A stretch of 64,000 bases of DNA from CAKSHC01 sp045595395 (GCA_045595395.1 JAZOAH010000028.1:222921-286920), one strand, 5' to 3'; counted from the stretch's first letter, positions 43,814 to 52,616 are shown. Notes: generated by a model not told the origin, from the sequence alone. Program-made: numbers and translations.

Positions 43814-44896
43814 ATGAATTATGCTTTGATTGGATGCGGTAGAATCTCTACCAACCATATTAAGGCAGCCCTTAATAATAAGTTGAACATTGTTGCCGTA
43901 TGCGATGTGTTGCCCGATGCCATGGAAAATCTTTTGGCTAAACACGACCTGGCATCCAATACCGAAATCAAGCGCTATACCGACTATAAGCAAATGCTGG
44001 CGGAAAACGATATCACCCTTGTCAGCATTGCCACCGAAAGCGGTCTGCATGCTGAGATCGCTTTGTACTGTATTGATCACGGCATCCATGTCATTATTGA
44101 AAAGCCGATGGCCATGTCGATGGCCGATGCCGAGGAGATCATCCGTCGTAGCGAGGAAAAAAGCGTTAAGGTTTCTGCCTGCCATCAGAATCGTTTCAAT
44201 ATCGCCATTCAGGAAACCCGCCGAGCCCTGGAAGCCGGCCGTTTCGGCCGTATCTCTCACGGGTCGATCCATGTGCGCTGGAACCGTAACCGGGACTATT
44301 ATACCCAGGCGCCTTGGCGCGGAACTTGGGCCCATGACGGTGGCTGCCTCATGAATCAGTGCATCCATGGCATTGACCTGCTTCGTTGGATGATGGGCGA
44401 TGAGGTTGAGGAAGTCTACGGTGTGACTAAGCAACAGCAACACGACTATCTTGAATGTGAAGATATCGGCATGGCCGTTGTAACATTCAAAAACGGTGCG
44501 GTGGGCACCATTGAAGGCACCACCAATGTCTATCCAAAAAATTTGGAAGAAACGCTGTATCTGTTCGGCGAAACCGGCACGGTAAAGGTCGGCGGTAAAT
44601 CAACCAACAACATTGATGTTTGGGACTTTGCCGAAGAGACCGAAGTCGATGAAAAGAACAAAGGCCTGGAAGAGGCTACCTCGAATGTCTACGGCAATGG
44701 CCATACCAGTCTCTTCGCCGATGTGATCGACGCCATCGAAAAGGATCGCAAACCTTATGTGGATGCCGTTGCCGGCCGTAATGCGCTGGAGATGATTCTG
44801 GCTGTTTATCAGTCGGCCGCTACCGACAAGCCGGTAAAGTTGCCGTTGGCAAATGTCGCATCTACTGATTTCACCGGTCGGTTTGATAAAAAATAA
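43814..44896 (+). CDS. wbpB: WbpB/WlbA-like Gfo/Idh/MocA oxidoreductase
   Basis: 360 residues. Rossmann start NYALIGCGRISTNHIKAAL, VIIEKPMAMSMADAEE (EKP motif), CHQNRFN, WRGTWAHDGGCLMNQCIHGIDLL with the catalytic His, and GAVGTIEGTTNVYP. WlbA/WbpB oxidises C3 of UDP-GlcNAcA; the keto product goes to WbpE. In P. aeruginosa the two enzymes are coupled by 2-oxoglutarate turnover, a point known from the family. GAGGAG precedes the ATG. It sits one gene away from wbpI, separated by a glycosyltransferase. Confidence 0.83.
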   Translation: MNYALIGCGRISTNHIKAALNNKLNIVAVCDVLPDAMENLLAKHDLASNTEIKRYTDYKQMLAENDITLVSIATESGLHAEIALYCIDHGIHVIIEKPMAMSMADAEEIIRRSEEKSVKVSACHQNRFNIAIQETRRALEAGRFGRISHGSIHVRWNRNRDYYTQAPWRGTWAHDGGCLMNQCIHGIDLLRWMMGDEVEEVYGVTKQQQHDYLECEDIGMAVVTFKNGAVGTIEGTTNVYPKNLEETLYLFGETGTVKVGGKSTNNIDVWDFAEETEVDEKNKGLEEATSNVYGNGHTSLFADVIDAIEKDRKPYVDAVAGRNALEMILAVYQSAATDKPVKLPLANVASTDFTGRFDKK

Positions 44897-44907
44897 GGAG
44901 AACCTCC

Positions 44908-45993
44908 ATGAGAATTTGTTTTTTGGCTCCCGCCAATAGCGCTCACACCCAAAAATGGTGCCGGTTTTTTGTTGAAAAAGGATACGACATTCATGTCGTT
45001 TCCTTTACCGAAGGCTACATTGACGGTGTTACCGTTCACGTGTTGGGCGATAATTCGTTGGCCGAAGGAAGTGATTTGCAAAAGTTAAAATATCTGACCT
45101 TTACCAGAAAAGTAAAAAAACTTGTTGATAAAATCCAGCCTGACATTTTAAATGTACACTATGCCACCAGTTACGGTGCCGTAGCCGCATTGGCTGGGAT
45201 AAAGAACTATGTGCTTTCCGTTTGGGGGTCCGATATTTACGATTTTCCAAGCAAATCCATTTTGCATCGTTGGTTGCTACAATTCAGCCTAAGCCGGGCG
45301 ACCCATATCTTTTCTACTAGCAAAGCTATGGCAGCAGAGACGGGAAAATACACGAAGAAACGGATCGAAATCACTCCGTTTGGTGTAGATATGCAGCTTT
45401 TTTCTCCAAATAAGAATGTTTCTAACAAAGAGCTATTTATTGTAGGAACCGTCAAAACGCTTTCTCCAAAATACGGAATTGACTTTTTATTAAAGGCTGC
45501 AGCGTTGATAACATCGGAACATCCTGAGATCCCTTTGAGAATCAGGATTTCCGGTAGTGGGTCTAACGAGCAGGAATATCATGCCCTTGCCGACACTCTT
45601 GGCCTTGGAAACATTACCACATGGCCTGGATTTATTTCTCAAGAGCAGGCAGCCAAAGAATGGGCCGGAATGGATGTGGCAGTTGTCCCGTCTACTCTTG
45701 AAAGTGAAAGTTTCGGGGTTTCTGCTGTTGAGGCGCAGGCCTGCGGCTGTCCCGTGATTATTTCGGATATTCCCGGATTAATGGAATCCACCAAGCCAGG
45801 AGAAACCAGCCTTGTTGTGCCTCGAAAGAATGAGCGAGCTCTTGCCGATGCACTTGTTTCTCTATTCTACGATGCACCGCTTAGAAAAAAAATGGGGCAA
45901 GCCGGTGTTGCCTACGTGGCCGAACACTATGAATATCGGTCGTGTTTTGAAAAAATAGAGGAACTGTTCCGGAATCTTGTTGTTACCGGTTAA
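44908..45993 (+). CDS. Family 4 glycosyltransferase
   Basis: 361 residues, GT-B retaining type. MRICFLAPANSAHTQKWCRFFVEKGYDIHVVSF, NVHYATSYGAVAALAG, SVWGSDIYDFP, FGVDMQLF, TVKTLSPKYGIDFLLKA, and the donor-site ESESFGVSAVEAQACGCPVIISDIPGLME (E-x7-E motif). It likely adds a sugar from a nucleotide donor. AAGGAG precedes the ATG. A+T-rich relative to wbpB upstream. Confidence 0.88.
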   Translation: MRICFLAPANSAHTQKWCRFFVEKGYDIHVVSFTEGYIDGVTVHVLGDNSLAEGSDLQKLKYLTFTRKVKKLVDKIQPDILNVHYATSYGAVAALAGIKNYVLSVWGSDIYDFPSKSILHRWLLQFSLSRATHIFSTSKAMAAETGKYTKKRIEITPFGVDMQLFSPNKNVSNKELFIVGTVKTLSPKYGIDFLLKAAALITSEHPEIPLRIRISGSGSNEQEYHALADTLGLGNITTWPGFISQEQAAKEWAGMDVAVVPSTLESESFGVSAVEAQACGCPVIISDIPGLMESTKPGETSLVVPRKNERALADALVSLFYDAPLRKKMGQAGVAYVAEHYEYRSCFEKIEELFRNLVVTG

Positions 45994-46006
45994 TGGAATT
46001 TCATAG

Positions 46007-46999
46007 ATGAACAAAGTAATAGGATACTTCAAAAAACATGAACTTTTAGCGGTGACAGCCATATGTGTAGCGGTTGTGTGTCTGCTTGGGATCGCAACGT
46101 TACTTTCCTCGCTAACGCCGATTCCAACGCCGATTGATGATATGACCGATGCGCAGGTAGCAAAAGCAACCGAAGGTTGTCCGGTTGATTTTGCCGATGA
46201 TCGGTTTTTATTGGCTGTTTCCCGCAGTTTAAATTGCTCTGTTGAAAAATTAACGCAAGAAAAAATGGCACAGGTGCAATCCTTGTTGATCCAGGATATA
46301 CATTCGCTTAAAACCATCGAAGATATCGTATGGTTTCCGAATTTGATATCCGTTACGGTTAAAAATTGCGATATTTTTTCTGTTGATGTTCTGGCACAGG
46401 TAAAGAATTTGGAATCGGTCACCGTATCCGGCACGCAGATCCAACAGATAGCGGCCCTTTCATCATTGACACATCTTCATACGCTGGATGTCTCGAATAA
46501 CCGTTTGGACAACCTGAACGGATTTCGGTCGGACAGTTTGACAAACCTGATCGCTGTCGAAAACAAAATCACGGATATTACTCCGATCTTGGATTTAGAG
46601 TCTTTGATCGAGGCAGATTTTTCCGATAATTTGATTGAGCAGATACCGAATTTATCCCAAGCGAAGAAGTTAACCAAACTTTCCCTGGCAGGCAACCGGA
46701 TTTCTGCTCTGAGTTTTGCAAAAGACAGCAACTTACTATCCTTGAATATCAGCTACTGTCAGATTTTAGATCTGTCACCGCTCTCTGAATGTCGGACACT
46801 GGAAGAGCTTTACCTGTATGGATATCGTGACATGGATCTTTCGCCGCTGCATGATTTGCCGAATTTCTGTTCACTGTTTTTAAGTCAAAGCTTTGATCGA
46901 TCGCAGGTAGAATTTCTTATAGGCGAGTTTAAGCAGGCAGATCGGTACACAAAGGTGTATTTGGTAGCGCAGGATCGGGGGTTGGAGATCCATGAGTAA
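46007..46999 (+). CDS. Membrane-anchored leucine-rich-repeat protein in a polysaccharide locus
   Basis: 330 residues. One N-terminal membrane helix (LLAVTAICVAVVCLLGIATLL), a short linker, then about seven leucine-rich repeats of the SDS22/internalin type (LHTLDVSNNRLDNL, LTNLIAVENKITDI, LSLAGNRISAL, LEELYLYGYRDMDL). Topology suggests repeats on the outside. No enzyme motif is seen. It lies between a glycosyltransferase and the polymerase and overlaps the latter by eight bases, so it is part of the same transcript. No clear ribosome site precedes its ATG; it may be coupled to the upstream gene. Confidence 0.78.
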   Translation: MNKVIGYFKKHELLAVTAICVAVVCLLGIATLLSSLTPIPTPIDDMTDAQVAKATEGCPVDFADDRFLLAVSRSLNCSVEKLTQEKMAQVQSLLIQDIHSLKTIEDIVWFPNLISVTVKNCDIFSVDVLAQVKNLESVTVSGTQIQQIAALSSLTHLHTLDVSNNRLDNLNGFRSDSLTNLIAVENKITDITPILDLESLIEADFSDNLIEQIPNLSQAKKLTKLSLAGNRISALSFAKDSNLLSLNISYCQILDLSPLSECRTLEELYLYGYRDMDLSPLHDLPNFCSLFLSQSFDRSQVEFLIGEFKQADRYTKVYLVAQDRGLEIHE

Positions 47000-48347
47000 T
47001 TTTATTATTGCTTCTATTGTTTCCGTTGCCTTGATATTTTCTCTGTATTTTTATCATAAAGCAGCCGGAACGTTCCATTTGGGGAAACTGAACCTGATCT
47101 CGGTTACAGCCATCCTTTTCTTTTTGCAGAGTTTTGTCGGTATTTCCCTGATTATGCTGGGCTTTGATCAGCATTATACGTTACATCGACTGTTTGATCG
47201 CGAAAGCAGTATTCTAACCACCTTTGTTGTGGTTATGATCGTGGCAGTCCTTTTCCCGTTGATTATCCATTTGGCGCTGCGATTGTTGAAGGTTGATGCC
47301 AAACGGGACTATGCGGACTATCTGCAAAAAAAGACGGACTATTATGATTCCAAACTTTTGTTCTGGCTGGTTGTCGGCGCAGGTATTGTCTGCTTGGGAT
47401 TGCTGATTCTTCTGCTTCGAGAAATCGGATATGTGCCGCTGATCAAGATGTTCTTCCACGAGGAAGGCTTTGAGATGGAATTGGAACGTATCCGCAATGC
47501 CGGCATTACCGTCGTCAATCAGTATGTTACCAACATTATGATCCATCTGGCTATTCCGGTGCTGGCATATTTTACATTCAGTTGTGCCTTGGCCAGCAAA
47601 AAAATAAAGTGGTGGATATTATCCGGCGTCTTTTTCGTAGCCTCGCTGATAACGGAAACCTATAATTTTGCCAAATCTACCGTTGTTTTCTTTTTGTTGG
47701 TATACATCTTTATCTGGATCTATCATGTCGGAGGAATAAAGTCCCGTTGGATGTTTGCATTTGTCGGGGGCTGTGCGGTCATTTTGGTTGTTGCTTACGC
47801 TGCCTTTGGTACCACATTGAATCTGACCGATATCTATAATGGGATCTGGGGGCGCACCCTCTTTACTCAGGTGGGGACGCTCAGTTACAACTTCGACCTG
47901 TTCCCACAGTATCTGGCACATTTAGACGGACGAAGTTTCGGTCAATTTTTGCTTCCGCTGTTCGGATTGGAGGCCGGAGACCATGTTCGGAGCGCCCGTG
48001 TGCTGATGGAAGTCTACGGCTCTACGAGCGTGTATGACGGTTCCGCCGGCGTGATGAATTCGTTATTTATCGGGGAAGCGTATGCCAATTTCGGTTGGGG
48101 TGGCTTAGTGTTCTCTGTTGTGTGGGTAGCGCTTGTTATTGCGCTTATCTTCTTCCTGATCCTCAAATTGAAAAAGACACCGGCAACGGTGACACTTTTT
48201 GCCTATTTTACCGTTAATATGGCCACAACAACCCAAGGCGGATTCGTTGATTATGTATACAATGTTTCGTGGATCATTGTACTGGGCGCACTCTTAATCT
48301 GCCACTGGTTATTTTTGCGGCGCAAACGGAAAGAAGAATTGGTGTAG
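46992..48347 (+). CDS. wzy: Oligosaccharide repeat-unit polymerase, Wzy-like
   Basis: 451 residues with about ten to twelve membrane helices and a larger outside loop near the middle (DIYNGIWGRTLFTQVGTLSYNFDLFPQYL ... SARVLMEVYG), then FIGEAYANFGWGGLVFS, as in O-antigen and oligosaccharide repeat polymerases. Family members join lipid-linked units. Assignment rests on topology, the GEAYANFG segment and context; Wzy proteins share little sequence. GGAGATCC precedes the ATG. Confidence 0.77.
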   Translation: MSNFIIASIVSVALIFSLYFYHKAAGTFHLGKLNLISVTAILFFLQSFVGISLIMLGFDQHYTLHRLFDRESSILTTFVVVMIVAVLFPLIIHLALRLLKVDAKRDYADYLQKKTDYYDSKLLFWLVVGAGIVCLGLLILLLREIGYVPLIKMFFHEEGFEMELERIRNAGITVVNQYVTNIMIHLAIPVLAYFTFSCALASKKIKWWILSGVFFVASLITETYNFAKSTVVFFLLVYIFIWIYHVGGIKSRWMFAFVGGCAVILVVAYAAFGTTLNLTDIYNGIWGRTLFTQVGTLSYNFDLFPQYLAHLDGRSFGQFLLPLFGLEAGDHVRSARVLMEVYGSTSVYDGSAGVMNSLFIGEAYANFGWGGLVFSVVWVALVIALIFFLILKLKKTPATVTLFAYFTVNMATTTQGGFVDYVYNVSWIIVLGALLICHWLFLRRKRKEELV

Positions 48348-48348
48348 A

Positions 48349-49638
48349 ATGATGTTTAATAAGATATGGGGATATGTCAAAACCGCCTATCAAAAGGGTT
48401 TGTTTCATGTATTTACCGGCGGGTTTATGACCAAACTGGTGGCTTTCTTCGGCTCGATCTTTTTGGTGCGAGTACTGAGCAAGCAGGATTATGGCGTATT
48501 GACCTATTTGGATAATTTTTACGGCTATGTTCATGTATTGGCCGGAATGGGTTTGGCCAATGCCGTTTTGCGGTATGTCATCTTGGCTAAAACGCCGGAA
48601 GAAAAATATGGATATTATCGGTATGCCAATAGCCGCAGTTTGCTGTGGAATGCCGTTTTGATTCTATTGGCGGCCGTATTTTTCCTATTCTATCCGCACA
48701 AAACTGAATATCAGAGTTACGTTTGGTTACTCAACATCATGCTGTTGATGCTGCCTTTTCATTATATTACCGAAAATGCACTCAGCAATGAACGGGCTAT
48801 GTTTGCCAATCAACGCTATGCTGCCTTTTCCTTGCTGTTATCGGCATCCATCATAGCAAGCAAGATACTATCCGGTTATATCGGAGGCCTGCATGGCGTC
48901 ATTTTTGTGCAAACGGGTGTCTATATCTTATTTGCCGTATTCTTTGGCTGGCTGACTCGTAAGAAGCACTATTCACAGCTTGTGGCCGTGCCGGTTCCCA
49001 AACCAGAGCGCAAAACCGTCAACAGATATTCGCTACAATACATGATCACTAACGGTCTTTGGTCTATCTTTATGCTCAATGATACCTTTTTGCTGGGGCG
49101 GTTTTCCACGCCGGAAGTGTTGGCCGATTATCGGGTGGCGTATACCATTCCCGGTTGCGTCAATTTGATCAGTACGGCGATCGGTATTTTTATTGCTCCG
49201 TATTTTGTTAAGCATGAACAGGATCGGGAATGGGTAAAGCGCAACTTCAAAAAAACCTATTTGCTGTCAGCGACGGCAGTCGGAGTATGTTGTCTTGGCA
49301 TTGCGCTGTTGGCTCGACCGGTGGTATGGTTACTCTACGGCGAACAATATCTCAATATCGTTCCGATTATGCAACTGTTACTGCTGGCAGCCTTCTTTAA
49401 TTGCGGATTGCGCTATACCACGGCAAATCTGCTTGCGGCCATGGGACAAGTTAAATACAATATGCTGGTATCCGCTATAGGCATGGCCTTGCAGATCGGA
49501 TTAAATCTCTGGATCATTCCGATTTACGGTGTGATGGGTGTAGCCTTTACCAGTTGTATTGTGTATTTCTTTATGGCTGTTGTATTGCTGATACTTTTCT
49601 TGAAAAAATATTATACCAATAAGAAAGAACCTTGTTGA
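48349..49638 (+). CDS. wzx: Oligosaccharide flippase, Wzx-like (MATE/MOP superfamily)
   Basis: 429 residues with about twelve helices. GFMTKLVAFFGSIFLVRVLSKQDYGVLTYLDNFYGY at the start and GVMGVAFTSCIVYFFMAVVLLILF at the end are typical of polysaccharide flippases. It moves lipid-linked repeat units outward for Wzy. Two adjacent ATGs follow the wzy stop. Its stop codon lies inside the loop of the operon terminator. Confidence 0.88.
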   Translation: MMFNKIWGYVKTAYQKGLFHVFTGGFMTKLVAFFGSIFLVRVLSKQDYGVLTYLDNFYGYVHVLAGMGLANAVLRYVILAKTPEEKYGYYRYANSRSLLWNAVLILLAAVFFLFYPHKTEYQSYVWLLNIMLLMLPFHYITENALSNERAMFANQRYAAFSLLLSASIIASKILSGYIGGLHGVIFVQTGVYILFAVFFGWLTRKKHYSQLVAVPVPKPERKTVNRYSLQYMITNGLWSIFMLNDTFLLGRFSTPEVLADYRVAYTIPGCVNLISTAIGIFIAPYFVKHEQDREWVKRNFKKTYLLSATAVGVCCLGIALLARPVVWLLYGEQYLNIVPIMQLLLLAAFFNCGLRYTTANLLAAMGQVKYNMLVSAIGMALQIGLNLWIIPIYGVMGVAFTSCIVYFFMAVVLLILFLKKYYTNKKEPC

Positions 49639-49660
49639 TACAAGGTTCTTTCTTCGTTTT
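49618..49660. terminator. Terminator of the polysaccharide operon, overlapping the wzx stop
   Basis: AAGAAAGAACCTTG pairs with CAAGGTTCTTTCTT around TTGATA; the wzx stop TGA (49636-49638) sits in the loop. Also serves the convergent zinc-ribbon gene. Confidence 0.88.
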
Positions 49661-49673
49661 TGTCTTTTCTGTA

Positions 49674-50498
49674 TTACTGCTGTGTTCCGCACTTAGGGCA
49701 GAATTTGCTGATCGCTTTTATTTTCTGGCCGCAGTTATAACAAAACTTAAAGTCCTGTTCCTCTACTGTCGGAGCCGGCGCAGGCGCAGGAGCAGGAGCC
49801 GGTGCAGGAGCGGGAGCCGGTGCAGGGGCGGGAGCCGGCGCAGGCGTAGGAGCCGGTGCAGGGGCGGAAGCCGGTGCAGGGGCGGGAGCCGGTGCAGGAG
49901 CCGATGCAGGGGCGGGTGCCGGTACATCACTGACCGATGCCGCATAGAAATTCCCTTTGACGGGCTTGACAAAACTACGAGCCGAGGGGCAAATCCGTGC
50001 GCCCATTGTCTTTTTATCGACAAACGGTTTGACACAGAACACATTGCCGTAATCCTGGCCGGAGTTGTCGATCGGTACGCCGGCGGCCTGGAAGCAGATT
50101 GCCAGTTTTTCCATACTGACACCGCCGACCACCGACTTGATGATCAGGTCACTACCATCCTTGTTGACGATCTTGAGTGCATTGCCCTTCTTATACTTTT
50201 TGTTGCAATAAGGATAGATGATCTTGGCCATTTCCTTATTATCATAATAGCCGTAAAGTGTTCCCTTACTTAGTGCCTCAGCGGCAATCACCCCAACCAG
50301 GCCGAACACAGCACCCACACGCTTATCGGCCATGGAACTGTGGATCATCAGATAGTTTTGGGTGATCGATACTCTTGCGATCTCAGTTTTGGCACTGTCA
50401 CCGCAAACGATATGACATTCTTCCCAATGAGCCAGTACGCGTCCGCAATAAGGGCAGGACGAGGTAACAACATTTCTACAAAATTCACAAGTTGACAT
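49674..50498 (-). CDS. Double zinc-ribbon protein with a long Pro-Ala linker
   Basis: 274 residues. N-terminal ribbon CEFCRNVVTSSCPYCG, then a globular part of about 150 residues with no recognised family (NYLMIHSSMADKRVG, FGLVGVIAAEALSKG, SMEKLAICFQAAGVPI). About residues 192-246 are almost only Pro and Ala, with occasional Ser or Thr. A second ribbon ends the protein (FCYNCGQKIKAISKFCPKCG). A Pro-Ala linker is expected to be extended and stiff. Located downstream of a DUF805-type gene with a 11-base gap; AAGGAGAAAGATC precedes the start. Role unknown. Confidence 0.82.
   Translation of the reverse strand: MSTCEFCRNVVTSSCPYCGRVLAHWEECHIVCGDSAKTEIARVSITQNYLMIHSSMADKRVGAVFGLVGVIAAEALSKGTLYGYYDNKEMAKIIYPYCNKKYKKGNALKIVNKDGSDLIIKSVVGGVSMEKLAICFQAAGVPIDNSGQDYGNVFCVKPFVDKKTMGARICPSARSFVKPVKGNFYAASVSDVPAPAPASAPAPAPAPAPASAPAPAPTPAPAPAPAPAPAPAPAPAPAPAPAPTVEEQDFKFCYNCGQKIKAISKFCPKCGTQQ
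49771..49923. repeat. Six-base tandem repeat coding for a Pro-Ala linker
   Basis: About 25 degenerate copies of a hexamer of the type GGNGCN (plus strand), in frame with the minus-strand gene and coding Pro-Ala pairs. Copy number could vary without breaking the frame. Confidence 0.85.
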
Positions 50499-50509
50499 GA
50501 TCTTTCTCC

Positions 50510-50995
50510 TTAGTCAATGCTGGGTTTAGCGAAATTGATAATAAGGATAATGGCACCGGCGATCGGAATCAGCCCCATAAACAGGAACGACCAACTTCTG
50601 CCCATATCGTTGAGTCTTCTGACGCTCAACGCAAGACTGGGCAGAATGATTGCCAAACCAATCAGCCAGCCTATGTACGGAATGTTGGCAACAATGCCGG
50701 CAATGGCGAAGAAAAGATAGCCCCACCAAAACTCACTGCGCGAGGCACGGCCGGTAAAGTTCAGGGAGTTGAGAATAGCCAGTTTGATGGCCTCGATAAA
50801 CCCAACATTACCGTTGTTGGTCTTCTTGGTTTCTTCTGTGGCGGGAGCAACCGGCTCTTCTATAGGAGCAGCAACGGGCTCTTCTACAGGAGCGACAACA
50901 GGCTCTTGGACCGCTTCCTCATGAGCAGATGCACCACATTCGGTGCAGAAGGCTGCGCCATCTTCCATAACAGCTCCGCATTTGGTACAAAACAT
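50510..50995 (-). CDS. Zinc-ribbon plus DUF805 membrane protein
   Basis: 161 residues. MFCTKCGAVMEDGAAFCTECGAS is a zinc ribbon; a Pro/Val/Glu-rich linker with EEPVAAPIEEPVAP repeats follows; then a DUF805 domain with about three or four helices (LNFTGRASRSEFWWGYLFF, VANIPYIGWLIGLAIILPSLALSVRRLNDMGRSW, LFMGLIPIAGAIILII). DUF805 function is unknown. ATG at 50995 has GGAGG eight bases upstream; a frame extending to 51010 would start inside that site. First in a two-gene unit with the Pro-Ala protein. Confidence 0.87.
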   Translation of the reverse strand: MFCTKCGAVMEDGAAFCTECGASAHEEAVQEPVVAPVEEPVAAPIEEPVAPATEETKKTNNGNVGFIEAIKLAILNSLNFTGRASRSEFWWGYLFFAIAGIVANIPYIGWLIGLAIILPSLALSVRRLNDMGRSWSFLFMGLIPIAGAIILIINFAKPSID

Positions 50996-51033
50996 AACAA
51001 TATCCTCCAAAAAACTGTAAAATACTACATAGC

Positions 51034-51062
51034 ATTATACCGCAACACGGCGGCATTTGCAA
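51034..51062 (-). promoter_or_regulatory. Promoter of the DUF805 / Pro-Ala protein operon
   Basis: Minus strand: TTGCAA, 17 bases, TATAAT. Confidence 0.85.
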
Positions 51063-51126
51063 GTCTTCCCTCTCATGATTTTATGAAAAACAGACTGCAG
51101 GAATACATATCCTCTAAGCTAAATCC

Positions 51127-51858
51127 TTACTGCTTTTTCATCTGTCGCAGGAACAGCAACACCGCCAGCACGAACAAAACGGCGGCATATCCGAGCACCA
51201 ACCAAAGATGAGGGAGAATACCTGAAAAATCACCTGCCAGCGCCGCCCGTTCCATATCTACTGCGTGAACAAACGGAAGTGCGTATGCAATCTTCTTAAA
51301 CACACCGCCCACGAGGTCAAGGTCAAACCAAACGCCGGACAACCAGGCCGAAAGATTGGTAAGCAAAGCACCGCAGATACCGCCGACCTGCTTATCGCTC
51401 AGTACGCTTCCGCAAAGGAGTCCCAGGGCAATATAGAGGATGGCTACGGGAATAATGAATACGACAGCGTATAGGATATTTACCGTAATATCTAATCCGA
51501 GAATAGTCGCAGCCATATAGCAAATAACGCATTGTGCGACTGCAATCGGAATAATGGGCAATGTGTAACCGAGAATGAAATCCATTGAAGTCAGTGGCGT
51601 TGTATACAAACGCTGCAATAGCGAACTGCCTCTGTCTTTTGCGATAATGGTTGCCGAAAACAACGTCATAAATGACAGGCCGAAAACCGTTATGCCCGGC
51701 GTCAAGTGCTGTATTTCAAACAGTGCTACGGGGATATTGGCTTGTATCGCACTTAGCAATAGAATCAGAACAAGGGGAAAGCCAAGTCCAAAGAAGAGAG
51801 TCAGCGGGTCTCGCAATATTTCCTTTGTATTCCTATTGGCAAATGTGAGCATTCTCAT
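51127..51858 (-). CDS. ABC-2 type transporter permease
   Basis: 243 residues, six membrane helices in the ABC-2 exporter layout (LTLFFGLGFPLVLILLLSAI, FGLSFMTLFSATIIAKDRGSSLLQRLYTTPL, IIPIAVAQCVICYMAA, LLCGSVLSDKQVGGICGALLTNLSAWLSGVWF, LGYAAVLFVLAVLLFL). It forms an exporter with the ATPase encoded just upstream (ATGA overlap). Substrate unknown: drugs, antimicrobial peptides or lipids are all possible. No regulator gene is adjacent, and no terminator is evident behind it. Confidence 0.9.
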   Translation of the reverse strand: MRMLTFANRNTKEILRDPLTLFFGLGFPLVLILLLSAIQANIPVALFEIQHLTPGITVFGLSFMTLFSATIIAKDRGSSLLQRLYTTPLTSMDFILGYTLPIIPIAVAQCVICYMAATILGLDITVNILYAVVFIIPVAILYIALGLLCGSVLSDKQVGGICGALLTNLSAWLSGVWFDLDLVGGVFKKIAYALPFVHAVDMERAALAGDFSGILPHLWLVLGYAAVLFVLAVLLFLRQMKKQ

Positions 51859-52583
51859 TTTGCCACCCCCCGAACATATTGAATAAATGCCTGCTCAAAA
51901 CTGTCTGTGCCTGCGGCTTCTTTTATCCTGTCGGCAGTATCGCAAATAAGAAGTTTACCATCTTTCATAATAGCGATACGGTCAGAAAGTGCCTCGGCTT
52001 CTTCCATATAATGCGTGGTCAGAATGATCGTGACCTTTCCTTTGAGAGAACGGATCAAATCCCAAAGATCACTTCGTGCAAGCACATCAAGGCCAAGTGT
52101 AGGCTCATCGAGGAACAATATTTTCGGCTCGCTGATCAGTGCCATAGCAATGCTCAGCCTGCGTTGCCAACCACCTGACAATTTGCCTGCTTTTTTCCTG
52201 CGGATAGATTCAAGTCCGAATCGTTCGGTTAGTTCTGTGATTTTCGCATTTTGCTTGTCTTTTGCAAATCCGTGAACGCCACAGATCAATTCAAGATTTT
52301 CCTGAACAGACAAGCCGGGTGCAACCGCAGTTTCTTGCGGAGAAACGGCTATCATGGATTTCACGGCGGCTAAATCATTGCAGATACTTTTTCCATGCAA
52401 AAAAGCATCGCCGCTTGTGGGTCGGGTAAGACAGGACAACATTTTGATCGTGGTCGTTTTTCCGGCACCGTTTACGCCGAGCAGAGAAACCAGTTCTCCT
52501 TTTTTAACCTGCAAATTTAATTGGTCTACCGCCGTTATGTCCTTATATTGTTTGGTTAGGTCAGCAGTCCTTATGGCATACAT
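51855..52583 (-). CDS. ABC transporter ATP-binding protein (DrrA/CcmA type)
   Basis: 242 residues. Walker A GVNGAGKTTT, Q-loop SPQETAV, signature LSGGWQRRLSIAMAL (Gly-Gly-Trp variant), Walker B KILFLDEPTLGLD, switch THYMEEAEAL. Partner of the ABC-2 permease. AAAGGAAA lies nine bases before the ATG. More A+T-rich codons than the lysS and greA genes nearby suggest a different history. Confidence 0.92.
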   Translation of the reverse strand: MYAIRTADLTKQYKDITAVDQLNLQVKKGELVSLLGVNGAGKTTTIKMLSCLTRPTSGDAFLHGKSICNDLAAVKSMIAVSPQETAVAPGLSVQENLELICGVHGFAKDKQNAKITELTERFGLESIRRKKAGKLSGGWQRRLSIAMALISEPKILFLDEPTLGLDVLARSDLWDLIRSLKGKVTIILTTHYMEEAEALSDRIAIMKDGKLLICDTADRIKEAAGTDSFEQAFIQYVRGVAK

Positions 52584-52616
52584 ACAAGATTTCCTTTCTG
52601 TAAAAGTATTTACTTC

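Noticed and set aside
49771..49923. CRISPR or variable-number noncoding repeat
   Set aside because: The hexamers are in frame inside a gene and encode Pro-Ala pairs.
51127..52583. Recently inserted mobile element carrying the ABC exporter
   Set aside because: Composition differs slightly, but no transposase, inverted ends or target duplication is visible.
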